Shown here piece after piece: positions 1 through 8,121 of a DNA stretch of 20,371 nucleotides. The DNA is from Chara braunii. Taxonomy: Eukaryota; Streptophyta; Charophyceae; Charales; Characeae. Below the pieces are notes generated by a model, which did not search any database, was not told the origin of the DNA, and worked only from the letters and a program-made list of their open reading frames with translations. Location of the stretch: assembly GCA_003427395.1 (NCBI GenBank), contig BFEA01000804.1, forward strand, positions 126,887 through 147,257. The letters are read 5' to 3'. The translations under genes and the position numbers were made by a program. Each line of letters starts with the position of its first letter. The first letter of the stretch is position 1.

Positions 1-760
1 ATGCCAACCCAATGGGAGTAGGTCACACATGCGATGGCTGCTGTCCATTAAGGCACTTGCTGCACCAAATAGAAGTTATGTCGGGTGTCTCAGCCCATGA
101 CAGACGCTTACCAGACCGTCTATAAACATTTCTGGTTGGGAGTTCATTGTGATTCTGGCTGAGATCATCGTCGTGACTGCGACGTTAAAGAATTCCTGAA
201 GAGATGGGGGCGCTCTATAAATTCCTCCTGATCAGCCAGATCACATGAACAGGAAGGCTCGTCGCCATACGAGGGTACATAAGAGTGGTTGGGCTGGCTT
301 GCTAGGTAACGACTTGGGCACAGGGGTGGGCCGAAATACACACGAAGACACTGCCTGCTCAATGATGTTGTTCGGTACGTTGGATTGAGGGGAGGGTAGG
401 TTCTAATTGGTGCTCAACAGGAATACACAACCATACCCACTCATCATACGTCTGCTACATTGTCTTTTTGTACTTTTGATTAGTTGGTGGACAGACTGCT
501 AACACCTCAGAGACAGGTTAGATTAGGACTGCAGTATGCTATCATATCCAGTTCTCTCTAATGTTGGTTGTAAGTGAACCAATCAGAGTACATCTAGGCT
601 ATGTAGACAATCTGTGTGAATGTTGTAGACATGCCACTTGATCGGTACAGTAGAGGACCTGCCGGACACAACTATATTTAGAAAATTAGGTGTCGGTCAG
701 GCACATGCTGTGGTAGGACTCCACTAGGGGGTTCTAGTGCAGATAATGTTTGCCTAATTG
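1..760. other. Unannotated stretch, no gene recognised
   Basis: No convincing coding region on either strand; the only ORFs are short and without recognisable motifs. A small hairpin (CACTAG, 6-nt loop, CTAGTG at 722-739) lies just before the ORF that starts at 761. If that ORF is Gag of a retrotransposon, this stretch could be its leader or LTR. I see no tRNA-complementary primer binding site of the usual TGGTATCAGAGC type and no repeated copy that would define an LTR. Confidence 0.5.
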
Positions 761-1381
761 ATGAACGGGTCAGACGTCGATGAGGAGAGAGTTGACGATG
801 CTAGACTCACACGTGCTAGATCACGTAGGATCCCGCACGTGTTCCAGGCCTTTGAACCGGGAGAAGAAAGACGTCTGCGCAAAGCTCGTGCACTAGCAGC
901 AGCTAGGGAAACAGTCAACGCCGCAGCTAGGGAACAGGTTGCAGCAACAGTCAGGGCAGCAGCCATGACTAGTTCAGCAGCATCCTCTGCTGCGTTGTCT
1001 GGGACCAATGGGACCATGTTGGGAATGCCAACAGGGTCCACGGGTACTTCCAGTTCATTAGGTTCTCGTCAGTCTACAAATCAAATGGCGGGCTCGCAGT
1101 TCAGCCCGTTGACTCCTCGCGAAAGGGAGCTTAGGGAGCTCCAACAGGTCGAAAGGATCCGTGAACAGTTAGAGAGGGATCTGAAGAAAGCTACCGACAA
1201 AGAAAGGGAAATCAAAAATAGAACAGCCAGGCTTGATACATTAGAGGCTGACAAAGCTGACTTAGAGGGCTTGGATGACTCTGGAATGAATGAGCCCATG
1301 AAAGTGTTGAGGAACAACATGCTGGGTACCATTAACCTTTTTGTTGTCCCTGTTGAGGAACAGGTTGTTGCGGTGGTGTAG
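761..1381 (+). CDS. Gag-like coiled-coil ORF, probably a retrotransposon fragment
   Basis: The ORF encodes about 206 residues from the ATG at 761. Seen in sequence: an Arg-rich N-terminus (VDDARLTRARSRRIPH), an Ala-rich helix around residues 40-75, a Ser/Thr/Gly-rich linker, then a charged heptad-like segment from about residue 118 (PRERELRELQQVERIREQLE onward) that should form a coiled coil. There is no zinc knuckle, protease or RT motif. This composition resembles the N-terminal Gag-like proteins that precede pol in some plant Ty3/gypsy elements; that assignment is inference. The last 12 or so codons (after about 1335) are antisense to a minus-strand Gag-like scrap, so the original reading probably ends at a rearrangement junction there and the stop at 1379-1381 is fortuitous. 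A lineage-specific host protein is the alternative. Confidence 0.4.
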   Translation: MNGSDVDEERVDDARLTRARSRRIPHVFQAFEPGEERRLRKARALAAARETVNAAAREQVAATVRAAAMTSSAASSAALSGTNGTMLGMPTGSTGTSSSLGSRQSTNQMAGSQFSPLTPRERELRELQQVERIREQLERDLKKATDKEREIKNRTARLDTLEADKADLEGLDDSGMNEPMKVLRNNMLGTINLFVVPVEEQVVAVV

Positions 1382-1591
1382 CTCCCATCGCTGGACCTGA
1401 AGAAGAAGATGGAACAGTCTGTGCGACTGCTGCAGACGTACCACTTGGCTGTGTGCCAGCTTGTACGGGAAAGTGGCCCGACATCGTTGATAACGGCAAC
1501 GACGATTGTGCTGGTGGCCTAAATCCTAGCCTTGTCAAAGCGTCCAGGATCTGGTCCAAAGTGTTCTGCATGAAGTCCAGCCTGCTGTCCA
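1332..1591 (-). pseudogene. Gag-like N-terminal scrap (coiled coil plus Pro/Gln-rich tail)
   Basis: About 86 codons open on the minus strand. It starts with an amphipathic helix (MDSRLDFMQNTLDQILDALT) and continues into a Ser/Pro/Gln-rich segment ending QQPVPQQGQQ. This looks like part of a retroelement Gag or a Gag-proximal linker rather than the end of integrase, and it is in a different frame from the upstream integrase tail, which it follows directly. It ends at about 1335, where sequence from the oppositely oriented plus-strand ORF begins. The Gag assignment rests on composition only. Confidence 0.4.
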
Positions 1592-1594
1592 CGA

Positions 1595-1977
1595 GCCAGG
1601 TTTAGGAGGTCTTCCTCTGCTAGGTGGCTTGGGAACAGGCGTGTCTCTGTGATCCAGGATATCGTCGACGTCCATGTGGCCATCCATGGTTGGGGGCAGC
1701 ATAGATCTTCGTGATGGGAACTGTGCTATCTCAGTGAAAGGTGCAAGCTTGGAGACGTGAAAAACAGGGTATGTGTGTAGGTGATCAAGGATACGAATGA
1801 CGTACGAGGGACCATCCAAATCATTCCCCACAATGTCTAAGACTTCTCAGGGACCGAAATACTGAGGCATTAGTTTCCTAGAGATGCCAAACTCCTGTCC
1901 CAACTCACTAGCCTTGACCCACACACGTTCCCCTACCTGAAATGTGGACTGTCGGCGACGTTTGTTCTCAGAAGCAA
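1595..1977 (-). pseudogene. Element A integrase C-terminal region, truncated before a chromodomain core
   Basis: In a frame different from the core, the minus strand reads STFQVGERVWVKASELGQEF and later YVIRILDHLHTYPVFHVSKL, the C-terminal fold and FHVSxL signature of Ty3/gypsy integrases. A TGA at 1847-1849 interrupts it. The end reads HMDVDDILDHR followed by a Pro/Arg linker (PPSRGRPPKP); VDDILDHR resembles the first strand of an integrase chromodomain, which targets chromovirus insertion to marked chromatin. The remaining chromodomain strands are absent: at about 1600 the sequence switches to a Gag-like scrap. Whether the intact family carries a chromodomain is inference. Confidence 0.7.
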
Positions 1978-2769
1978 TCATAGCTTCCTCATTTTCTTGA
2001 TGACTTCGACAGTTTGCTGCAACAATTTCTCATATTGGACACCAAATTCAATGGTTCCAGGAGTTGCAGCAGTTTGGTTTTCAGGCACGAGGAAGTCTAG
2101 AGCAGATCTAGCCTTCCATCCCAGATGCAGTTGATTAGGACTGACGTCGGTGGTGCTGTGTACAGCATTGTTGTACAGACTGGCGATGACAGGTAGTTTC
2201 TCATCCCAATCATCCTGGCCGGGCTTGATGCAATGCCTCAACAAATGCTGCACCACACGGTTTATTTGTTCAGCCTGACCATTTGCTTCGGAATGAAACC
2301 CAGGAGTCATCTGGAGCTAGGCGCCCATCCGTTCAACGGCCTTCTTCCACATCTCGCTGGTAAACCGGACATCTCTATCACTAACAATGGTCTTTGGCAG
2401 CCCAAAGTCACGTACCTAGTTGTCCATGAACTTGATGACATGCTCAGTCCTAGCAGTCTCCGGGATGGCAACTAGTCTAGCATATTTAGTGAACCTATCT
2501 ACTATAACGAAGATGTGTCGTTTGCCATTCTTGCTGGTCATGAGAGTATCCATGAAGTCCATGGAGATGCTCTGTCTTGGACCAGCATGAATGGGTAGAG
2601 GCTTGAGCAACCCAAGCGAAGCTTGAGTCCGTGGCTTGTCCCGCTGACAGACCTGAAAGGTCTGTACGTACTTTTTTGCATAGTCTAGCATGTTAGGCCA
2701 CCAGAATTGTTGTACTAGATTAACACTAGTCTCTTTGTAGCCGAAATGTGTCGTTGCATCGTGACAATC
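1978..2769 (-). pseudogene. Element A integrase, zinc-binding and DDE core (broken)
   Basis: Integrase inserts the element cDNA into the genome. The zinc-binding region is recognisable near 2640-2769 (CHDATTHFGYKET, QQFWWPNML, YVQTFQVCQRDK) but damaged: the two His are closer than usual and the first Cys of the CxxCQ pair is Phe. The DDE core follows: Asp in ISMDFMD, Asp in VSDRDVRFTS and Glu in NGQAEQINR, all present. Two TAG codons interrupt it, at 2416-2418 (before VRDFGLPKT) and 2317-2319 (before LQMTPGFH). The region between 2770 and 2890 joins RNase H to this domain through at least two frame changes. All this is standard Ty3/gypsy integrase architecture; function is clearly lost. Confidence 0.87.
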
Positions 2770-2889
2770 ACCTAAAAGAAAACACGCAAAATCTCCCTAG
2801 ATGGAACAACCAACCCTTTACCCTGCCTTTTCAAGAAAGAGTAACCCATCCACCATCACAAACTCGTCGGAAGAGGCCTTGTGTTTGGC

Positions 2890-3390
2890 CTACATTTTGT
2901 TGATGATGTCCATCGTGATGGGATCTTCCTTGTAGGCTTCCCCCAAGGATCGAGTCACGTCCTCAGATAAGCCAAACTCATAAATCAGCGCACCTAGGTA
3001 ATATGACCTTCTAGACAATGCATCTGCAACCTTGTCATACTCTCCCTTCACATAGTCTATTTTGAAGTGATACTGATCTATGACCTTAGTCCAGCGTTTG
3101 AGTGCATCGAAGAGAACTCGTTGGGTCTTGATCCACTTGAGGGTTTGATGGTCAATTCTCAAGTAGAAGAACCTTCCTATTAGATAGTGCCTCCAACGGG
3201 AAAATGCCTTGTAGAGAGCATAGAGTTCCCCCTCGTACGTGGACTTCGCCAACTTCTTTGATGGCATATTTTTGCTCATGTACTCGACCGGTCTCAACTT
3301 TTTCCCTTCCTGTTGAGCCAGCACTGCGCCAATGCCGTATTGGCTTGCGTTAGTGGTTACTACAAAGGGCCTTTGCGGATCGGGTACCAT
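2890..3390 (-). pseudogene. Element A RNase H domain (5'-truncated, catalytic Asp lost)
   Basis: This is the retroelement RNase H that removes the RNA strand during reverse transcription. Visible motifs in order: VVTTNASQYGIGAVLAQQ, RPVEYMSKNM, STYEGELYALYKA, LRIDHQTLKWI and GEYDKVADALSRR, the usual Ty3/gypsy sequence of motifs. The first motif normally reads TDAS; here the Asp codon is AAC (3349-3351), so a metal-binding catalytic residue is replaced by Asn. The RT domain that should precede it is missing. About 20 codons of unrelated sequence from the palindrome are open in the same frame upstream (to 3450) and are not part of the domain. The frame ends at a TAG at 2890-2892, beyond which related linker sequence continues. 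Confidence 0.85.
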
Positions 3391-3659
3391 GCTACGTCTA
3401 CGATGTGCTGGAAACCCCCAAACCACTCGGCCACGAACTCGGGCACGCACGCCGTTGTTCGTAGGCTGTGGGAGGCTTGAGTTCCTTCCATCCCCCCATC
3501 ACAACTCTACTACTAACTTCGTCTGGGACGAAGTTAGTAGTAGAGTTGTGATGGGGGGATGGAAGGAACTCAAGCCTCCCACAGCCTACGAACAACGGCG
3601 TGCGTGCCCGAGTTCGTGGTCGAGTGGTTTGGGGGTTTCCAGCACATCGTAGACGTGGC
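3391..3659. repeat. Near-perfect 269-bp palindrome (133-bp arms, 3-bp centre)
   Basis: Positions x and 7050-x are complementary along 3391-3659. The centre is GTC-TGG-GAC at 3521-3529, with only TGG (3524-3526) unpaired. I find two mismatches in the arms, 3393/3657 and 3430/3620, so the arms are about 98.5 percent identical. Complementarity stops abruptly at 3390/3660. The left outer flank is element A RNase H; the right outer flank is continuous with unrelated sequence, so the left arm is probably the inverted copy. The near-identical ORFs on the two strands here (3332-3652 plus, 3398-3730 minus) are consequences of the symmetry, not genes. Confidence 0.95.
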
Positions 3660-3822
3660 CGACTCCATGAAAGAAATACACATATGCCTTCTTTTCGGGT
3701 TCGCACCTCTGCATCCCCTAGAAGCCACATTGGATCCTATCCTGTCGCTAACATAGTGCAAAATAGGCGCCACCAGTCTTCGGAAAGAACGACCGTCCCG
3801 ACCGATTCCCCTTTGCCTTTTG

Positions 3823-4062
3823 CTATCTCATCCCAGCCTTCCTCTTCCCTATCGGGTTCCAAATCCGCTCTATCCATACATAGGATAATCCCGGGGCAAC
3901 CTCAAACCCAACCCAGTCGCACGTGGTTCCCCTCCACTCGTTTTCGACTGGTATAGGCATTTCTATTCCTCCTCTGAGTCGCCTTGGTTCCCATTTGAAG
4001 GTGTATTCCATCATCATTTCCTCTCTAGTCATCTTTCCCGTTCCTGCACAATACCAGGCCAC
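3823..4062 (-). CDS. Short ORF of unknown function downstream of the 258-codon ORF
   Basis: The open frame is about 79 codons, or about 69 from the first ATG at 4032. It is in the same frame as the larger ORF upstream and is separated from it by only 27 bp beyond that ORF's stop. The composition looks protein-like: Trp- and Glu-rich, with segments such as EYTFKWEPRRLRGGIEMPI and TCDWVGFEVAPGLSYVWIER. I do not recognise a family. It could be an exon or a 3' piece of the same gene after a stop mutation, or chance. No signal peptide or membrane segment is evident. Confidence 0.3.
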   Translation of the reverse strand: MAWYCAGTGKMTREEMMMEYTFKWEPRRLRGGIEMPIPVENEWRGTTCDWVGFEVAPGLSYVWIERIWNPIGKRKAGMR

Positions 4063-4089
4063 CCGTTCCCCCTAGGTAAGTTACCCTCC

Positions 4090-4866
4090 TTAGAAGTCCC
4101 AGTTCTTTATCTCATCATCTTTGTCCTCATCACTGAAGTCGTCCTCTTCGTTGTCGAACAACTCCTTCACCCCTTCCAAGAATATCTCCCCTACTGCCAC
4201 ATTTTTGTAGACTATCCCCCAATGCACGGAGCTAGGGACAAAGACATTGTCTATGCTAAGGGAGTTTAGCATCTCAACTAGCTCCTCCGCCCAATTCCCT
4301 TCAAACAGCCCCATTTCTATCGACAACCGAAAAAAGTCTTGCCTAGCGCACTGGTATAGCCTGTTCCGAGCTCCGAAGACCGCATCCACCAGAAAGGGAG
4401 GCAACACACATCGCATGGTTCTGACGGGTCGCCTCACGCTTCCCCTATCCCCAAGTTCCACCCGCACATCTACGCTTTCCATTTCCATTTCCCTCCGCTG
4501 ACACGCAGCCCATACAACCTCCGCTTCTGCCTTCCTAAACAATTCGTCCGGCGAATTCCCAAGCGCCAAATCTATGACCATAGCATTTTCCCTGTCTTGT
4601 GACAAGTAGACCCACCCCCGGGCTTCCATTATCCCTCGGAACTCCAAATCCATTAAACTCGGCGACAACCTAATCAAGTTGACATTAGCCCATACTGTCT
4701 CTATCCAAAGAAACTCGTCCTCCCCTTCCAGCATTACGGTTTGATACGCTGGCTCAAGATCCGTCCACGTCCCATTTTCCGGGAGGACGACCGAAACCCC
4801 ATCCCTTACATTTGCTGGCATTTTCGGGCCACTGGTATAGATCAGGGAAGACAACCATCGCGCCAT
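4090..4866 (-). CDS. Hypothetical protein with acidic C-terminus (about 258 codons)
   Basis: This is the longest open frame outside the retroelements. The first ATG in frame is at 4866; the frame stays open about nine codons further upstream to a TGA, so an upstream exon is not required but cannot be excluded. The protein is mixed alpha/beta in character, with several Trp/Phe-containing blocks (DEFLWIETVWANVNLIRLSP, RGIMEARGWVYLSQDRENAM, SSVHWGIVYKNVAVGEIFLE), an Arg-rich middle and a strongly acidic end (NEEDDFSDEDKDDE). I see no transmembrane helix and no catalytic motif I can name. Likely a lineage-specific protein, possibly part of a dispersed family or an unrecognised transposon. Confidence that it is or was coding is moderate; its function is unknown. 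Confidence 0.45.
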   Translation of the reverse strand: MARWLSSLIYTSGPKMPANVRDGVSVVLPENGTWTDLEPAYQTVMLEGEDEFLWIETVWANVNLIRLSPSLMDLEFRGIMEARGWVYLSQDRENAMVIDLALGNSPDELFRKAEAEVVWAACQRREMEMESVDVRVELGDRGSVRRPVRTMRCVLPPFLVDAVFGARNRLYQCARQDFFRLSIEMGLFEGNWAEELVEMLNSLSIDNVFVPSSVHWGIVYKNVAVGEIFLEGVKELFDNEEDDFSDEDKDDEIKNWDF

Positions 4867-7460
4867 CTCGTTTCCAGCACCCAACCCCTGTTTTCATAAG
4901 AGAGTACCAAATGGTCCTTCTGATCAGGTGAACCTCTGTCCTAGATGAGAATTATTTCAGACCCCTCATCAAGGTCTCCTTAATTTGCCTCCCCATTCCT
5001 AAGTACCACCTTCCCACAATACCCTCGGTCGGCCATCCATTTCCCCATATTCTTTCTCCTGGTTCCATTCCAGCTGACCTCTATCCTCCTTCCTTCCGAT
5101 CATCTCTCACTCGTGTAGACTTAGATGGGGAGGAGAGAATAAACTTAGAATTATGCCCCGTCCAACAATCCAAGCTCAATCAATCTTTACAGAGGGCGAA
5201 CACATAAAAAAAATCAGGCAACCTCATATGTGGGCCGGCCATCTCCTCACTGGCCTATCCCAATATGGTCTCTCTGTTGGTACTATCGGTAGAGTTTTAT
5301 CCCATACCTCAAGCGCAACTCAACCGTCGCGAGCGCGGTACCCAGACTCCGGCATAGGGTGTTACCCCTCTCCATTCGCCCAAAATACCCCATCCCATTT
5401 TGTCGCTCTTGCATACCCTCGTTGGTACCGGGAATCACCCCGCGCACCCCGTTAGGAGCAATAGTCAGTCGTCCGGGCATTCACTTCCATCGATCCGACA
5501 AGAATCAGCCTTTCCCAAACCATGCTACGATAAGCTACTAATCGTCTTCGAGGCTCCCTCCTTGCCCTACATGCAGTGGTCCCCCTGCCGTCTGCCGACA
5601 AGCAACCGCCCCACCTGAGAATACGCTTCACACCCCGTCTGGGCAAGGTCATTGAGCCATGCTCGGACCACCCGGGTTAGAATGCTACTAATCAGTCGGC
5701 GAGACCAACTCCTGCCTGACAGCCCGGTGGCCCGACCCCCGCACATGGAACCCGACGAACTTCAAAGAGAACGACGTTTCGCAACCCTCACCAGTCGGTG
5801 CAGACCCATCCTTTCCTTCCGAAAGGCAGGACGCTCAAATCCCATCATGCAAACATAAGTCCCAAGTGGGACACACATATAGTACAAGTGTCTTTCCCTT
5901 GGTGCACCCAGCGCTTCCTACCCATAACTTCACAATTTTCTCTCAGGACAATGAGTGTCACTCCCCCTACTTTCATACACAGTGGTTGGTTCCTTCTCGT
6001 GAGAATCTTCAAAGGTGAGCTAGTTTTCCTTGGAGTCTAGCAACTCCCTTCATTCCCTCTCTTTTCACTTGTCTGTCCTTTCATAGGGTGGGGTTGTTCC
6101 TTCTTGATGACCCGTTGTGTTCATGTTGGTTCCTTCAAGCATTTCAAAGTGCAAAGAAGAGGAGAGAAGGGCACCTATTCGGTCGGATCACTCCGCCGCA
6201 AGATTTTCATTGGACCCCAGCCGAAGTCGAAGCACCAACCGTCTGCCAGGTAACCGGAGCCCTTCTTTCGCACGAAGAGGAAGGGTCGACCTGCGACTTG
6301 CCCAAGGCTTCCTCGGACTGGCGAACACCAGCACCGGACGAAGGAGGGCTAGAGCCATTTCCCAACGAAACGGCTAATCAAGTGCATAGCATGCATGTTA
6401 TACATCCAGGCCTGGTCATGCCATGCGCCCAACCACTCTCAAATCTGATTCGCACAAGGGAAAGAGCAATCACAAGTCCATTTTCCTTATCTTGGGTTGT
6501 GTACATGTCGATGCGTCGAGCGTCCCCGTTGGAATCGCAAGGGTCAGTTTAACTCTTACCCGGCATCTCCACCATTTTTGTAGGGTCAACCCCCGGTAGA
6601 CTTTCGAGCCTTAGTCGACCCCAGTGCGCGTCCTAGTTGGCTCGGCCCGCCCACGCTCATGCTCAGGGCACGGGCCATTCGTCCCAGGGTCACCCCCGCC
6701 TAGTGCTTTGAGATGGATGGGGATGGACCATCGCGCGAGAGAGCTTTGACATTGGGGATGTAGCTCAGCCCTCACGCCGGGTGCCAGTGTCGCTAGTCAG
6801 TCGGCAACGCTGATGTTTTTTTGATTCTTGGTTATGTTCTCAAGCAATTGCTCCTTCCAGTACGGAGGCAGTCCATGGGTTCTTTGAGAGTTTTCTTCTC
6901 TTGTGCGTAAGCTAAGCGTCATCCTTAGGCCGCGCACCATTTCCCTAAGCATTGTGACGGCGTCATCGGGGTGCGGCGATGTCGTCCTCCCCCTTGCCTC
7001 TACGCACCCATCGGGTCTCATACATCTCCTTCAACCCTATTGACGCAGGCCCCTTAGTCTTTTCGGGGTTTTTCCGTGCATGCACACACAACTTCACATT
7101 TCCCTTGGCAAGATTGCACTCCATTCCCTCATTCACAATCCAAGTCTCAAGCGCAAAGGTCATTTCCCTAGATTGGCTTTGTGCTAAGGGTCCCGTAGCC
7201 CCTTTGCCCCTCTTCCCTTTTCATTTTGCCGCCCGATTCCTCCCGGCCCTATCCCGCTCGAGGCATCCCTAGCCATCACTTACCTGCACAATCCCACACA
7301 AAGCAAAGATCCATACAATCCCCCGTTGGGGGTCAACACATAGCCCTTCCCACATGCCTATCTTTCCATGCTCTTTGGCTGCTCTTTGTTCCCTTTCTTT
7401 GCTCAATCAGCCCATCCTCTTCTCATAGTCATGCACTCGGAAAAATGNTTGAGTCAAACT
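4867..7460. other. Gene-poor stretch, no recognised features
   Basis: Short ORFs occur on both strands. The longest, 6088-6552 on the plus strand, opens with GTG rather than ATG and shows no family motif. No splice-supported gene, rRNA or complete tRNA was found. A 15-base match to the 5' end of plant tRNA-Ala (GGGGATGTAGCTCAG) sits at 6754-6768 without the rest of a tRNA. From about 7200 onward the plus strand becomes pyrimidine-rich. One N lies at 7448. Confidence 0.5.
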
Positions 7461-7811
7461 GACCTTGCTTCAACTTATACTTTCTCCCGGATTCCGCCCC
7501 TTTCCCACTTTTCCAAACGTCCTTTCTTTTGCGTTTTTGGTGGCACAAGGGACCGACTACCCTTCCCTTGCCCTCTTTCTCCACCAAGTGAGGTCTGATC
7601 TCTTTTTACCGTTCGCACCATAGCAATGTAACAAGNGACCTTGCTTCAACTTATACTTTCTCCCGGATTCCGCCCCTTTCCCACTTTTCCAAACGTCCTT
7701 TCTTTTGCGTTTTTGGTGGCACAAGGGACCGGCTACCCTTCCCTTGCCCTCTTTCTCCACCAAGTGAGGTCTGATCTCTTTTTACCGTTCGCACCATAGC
7801 AATGTAACAAG
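7461..7811. repeat. 175-bp direct duplication joined by a single N
   Basis: The 175 bases at 7461-7635 recur at 7637-7811 with one difference that I can see (A at 7556, G at 7732). The copies are separated by one undetermined base at 7636. The unit is pyrimidine-rich and starts GACCTTGCTTCAACTT. Because the join is an N and a further N lies at 7448, an unmerged assembly overlap is at least as likely as a true tandem duplication. Confidence 0.95.
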
Positions 7812-7839
7812 GGGAGAAGAGTTAGTCATATGCCAAGTG

Positions 7840-7896
7840 AGGGGANGAGAGAGAGAAGGCNNNGCGAGGAGGGAGAGAGAGAGGNGTGNGAGAGNN

Positions 7897-7957
<61 letters not shown>

Positions 7958-8031
7958 NAGAGAGAGAGAGGGAGAGAGAAAGAGAAGGAGAGATAAAGAA
8001 GAGAGAGAGAAAGACAGAAGAGATTTCTAAT
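7840..8031. repeat. (GA)n microsatellite with ambiguous bases
   Basis: An uninterrupted AG dinucleotide run covers roughly 7897-7955, flanked on both sides by imperfect GA/GGA/GAAA sequence. Ns occur at 7846, 7861-7863, 7885, 7889, 7895-7896 and 7956, so the true length is uncertain. The Arg/Glu-repeat and Ser/Leu-repeat ORFs here are translations of the dinucleotide repeat and not genes. It lies just before the satellite array. Confidence 0.97.
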
Positions 8032-8051
8032 CCTAATCAAATCATCACCCC

Positions 8052-8121
8052 GTAGTAGCAGCTAAATGTCGGTCACCCATCCCATAGTAGTAGCAGCCAA
8101 ATGTCGGTCACCCATCCCATA
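8052..8121. repeat. Two tandem 35-bp units
   Basis: The unit beginning GTAGTAGCAG and ending CACCCATCCCATA at 8052-8086 repeats at 8087-8121 with one change (T to C in GCTAAATG/GCCAAATG). It sits between the GA microsatellite and the first satellite monomer. Confidence 0.95.

Larger units (their letters stand above)
1335..3390 (-). mobile_element. Ty3/gypsy retrotransposon A, 3' pol remnant
   Basis: Reading leftwards on the minus strand, the order is RNase H, integrase zinc-binding region, integrase catalytic core and integrase C-terminal region. RNase H followed by integrase is the Ty3/gypsy order. Gag, protease and reverse transcriptase are absent: homology begins abruptly inside RNase H at about 3390, exactly where the palindrome at 3391-3659 starts. 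Four in-frame stops (TAG at 2890-2892, 2416-2418 and 2317-2319; TGA at 1847-1849) and several frame changes make it non-autonomous. No LTR could be delimited. The left end is a Gag-like scrap facing the plus-strand ORF head-on, so the element has been rearranged as well as truncated. Confidence 0.85.

Noticed and set aside
6088-6552. 154-codon plus-strand ORF
   Set aside because: No ATG at the start, no recognisable motif, and overlapping ORFs of similar quality in another frame. Left as part of the gene-poor stretch.
7822-8055. Arg/Glu and Ser/Leu repeat ORFs
   Set aside because: Direct translations of the GA microsatellite with ambiguous bases.
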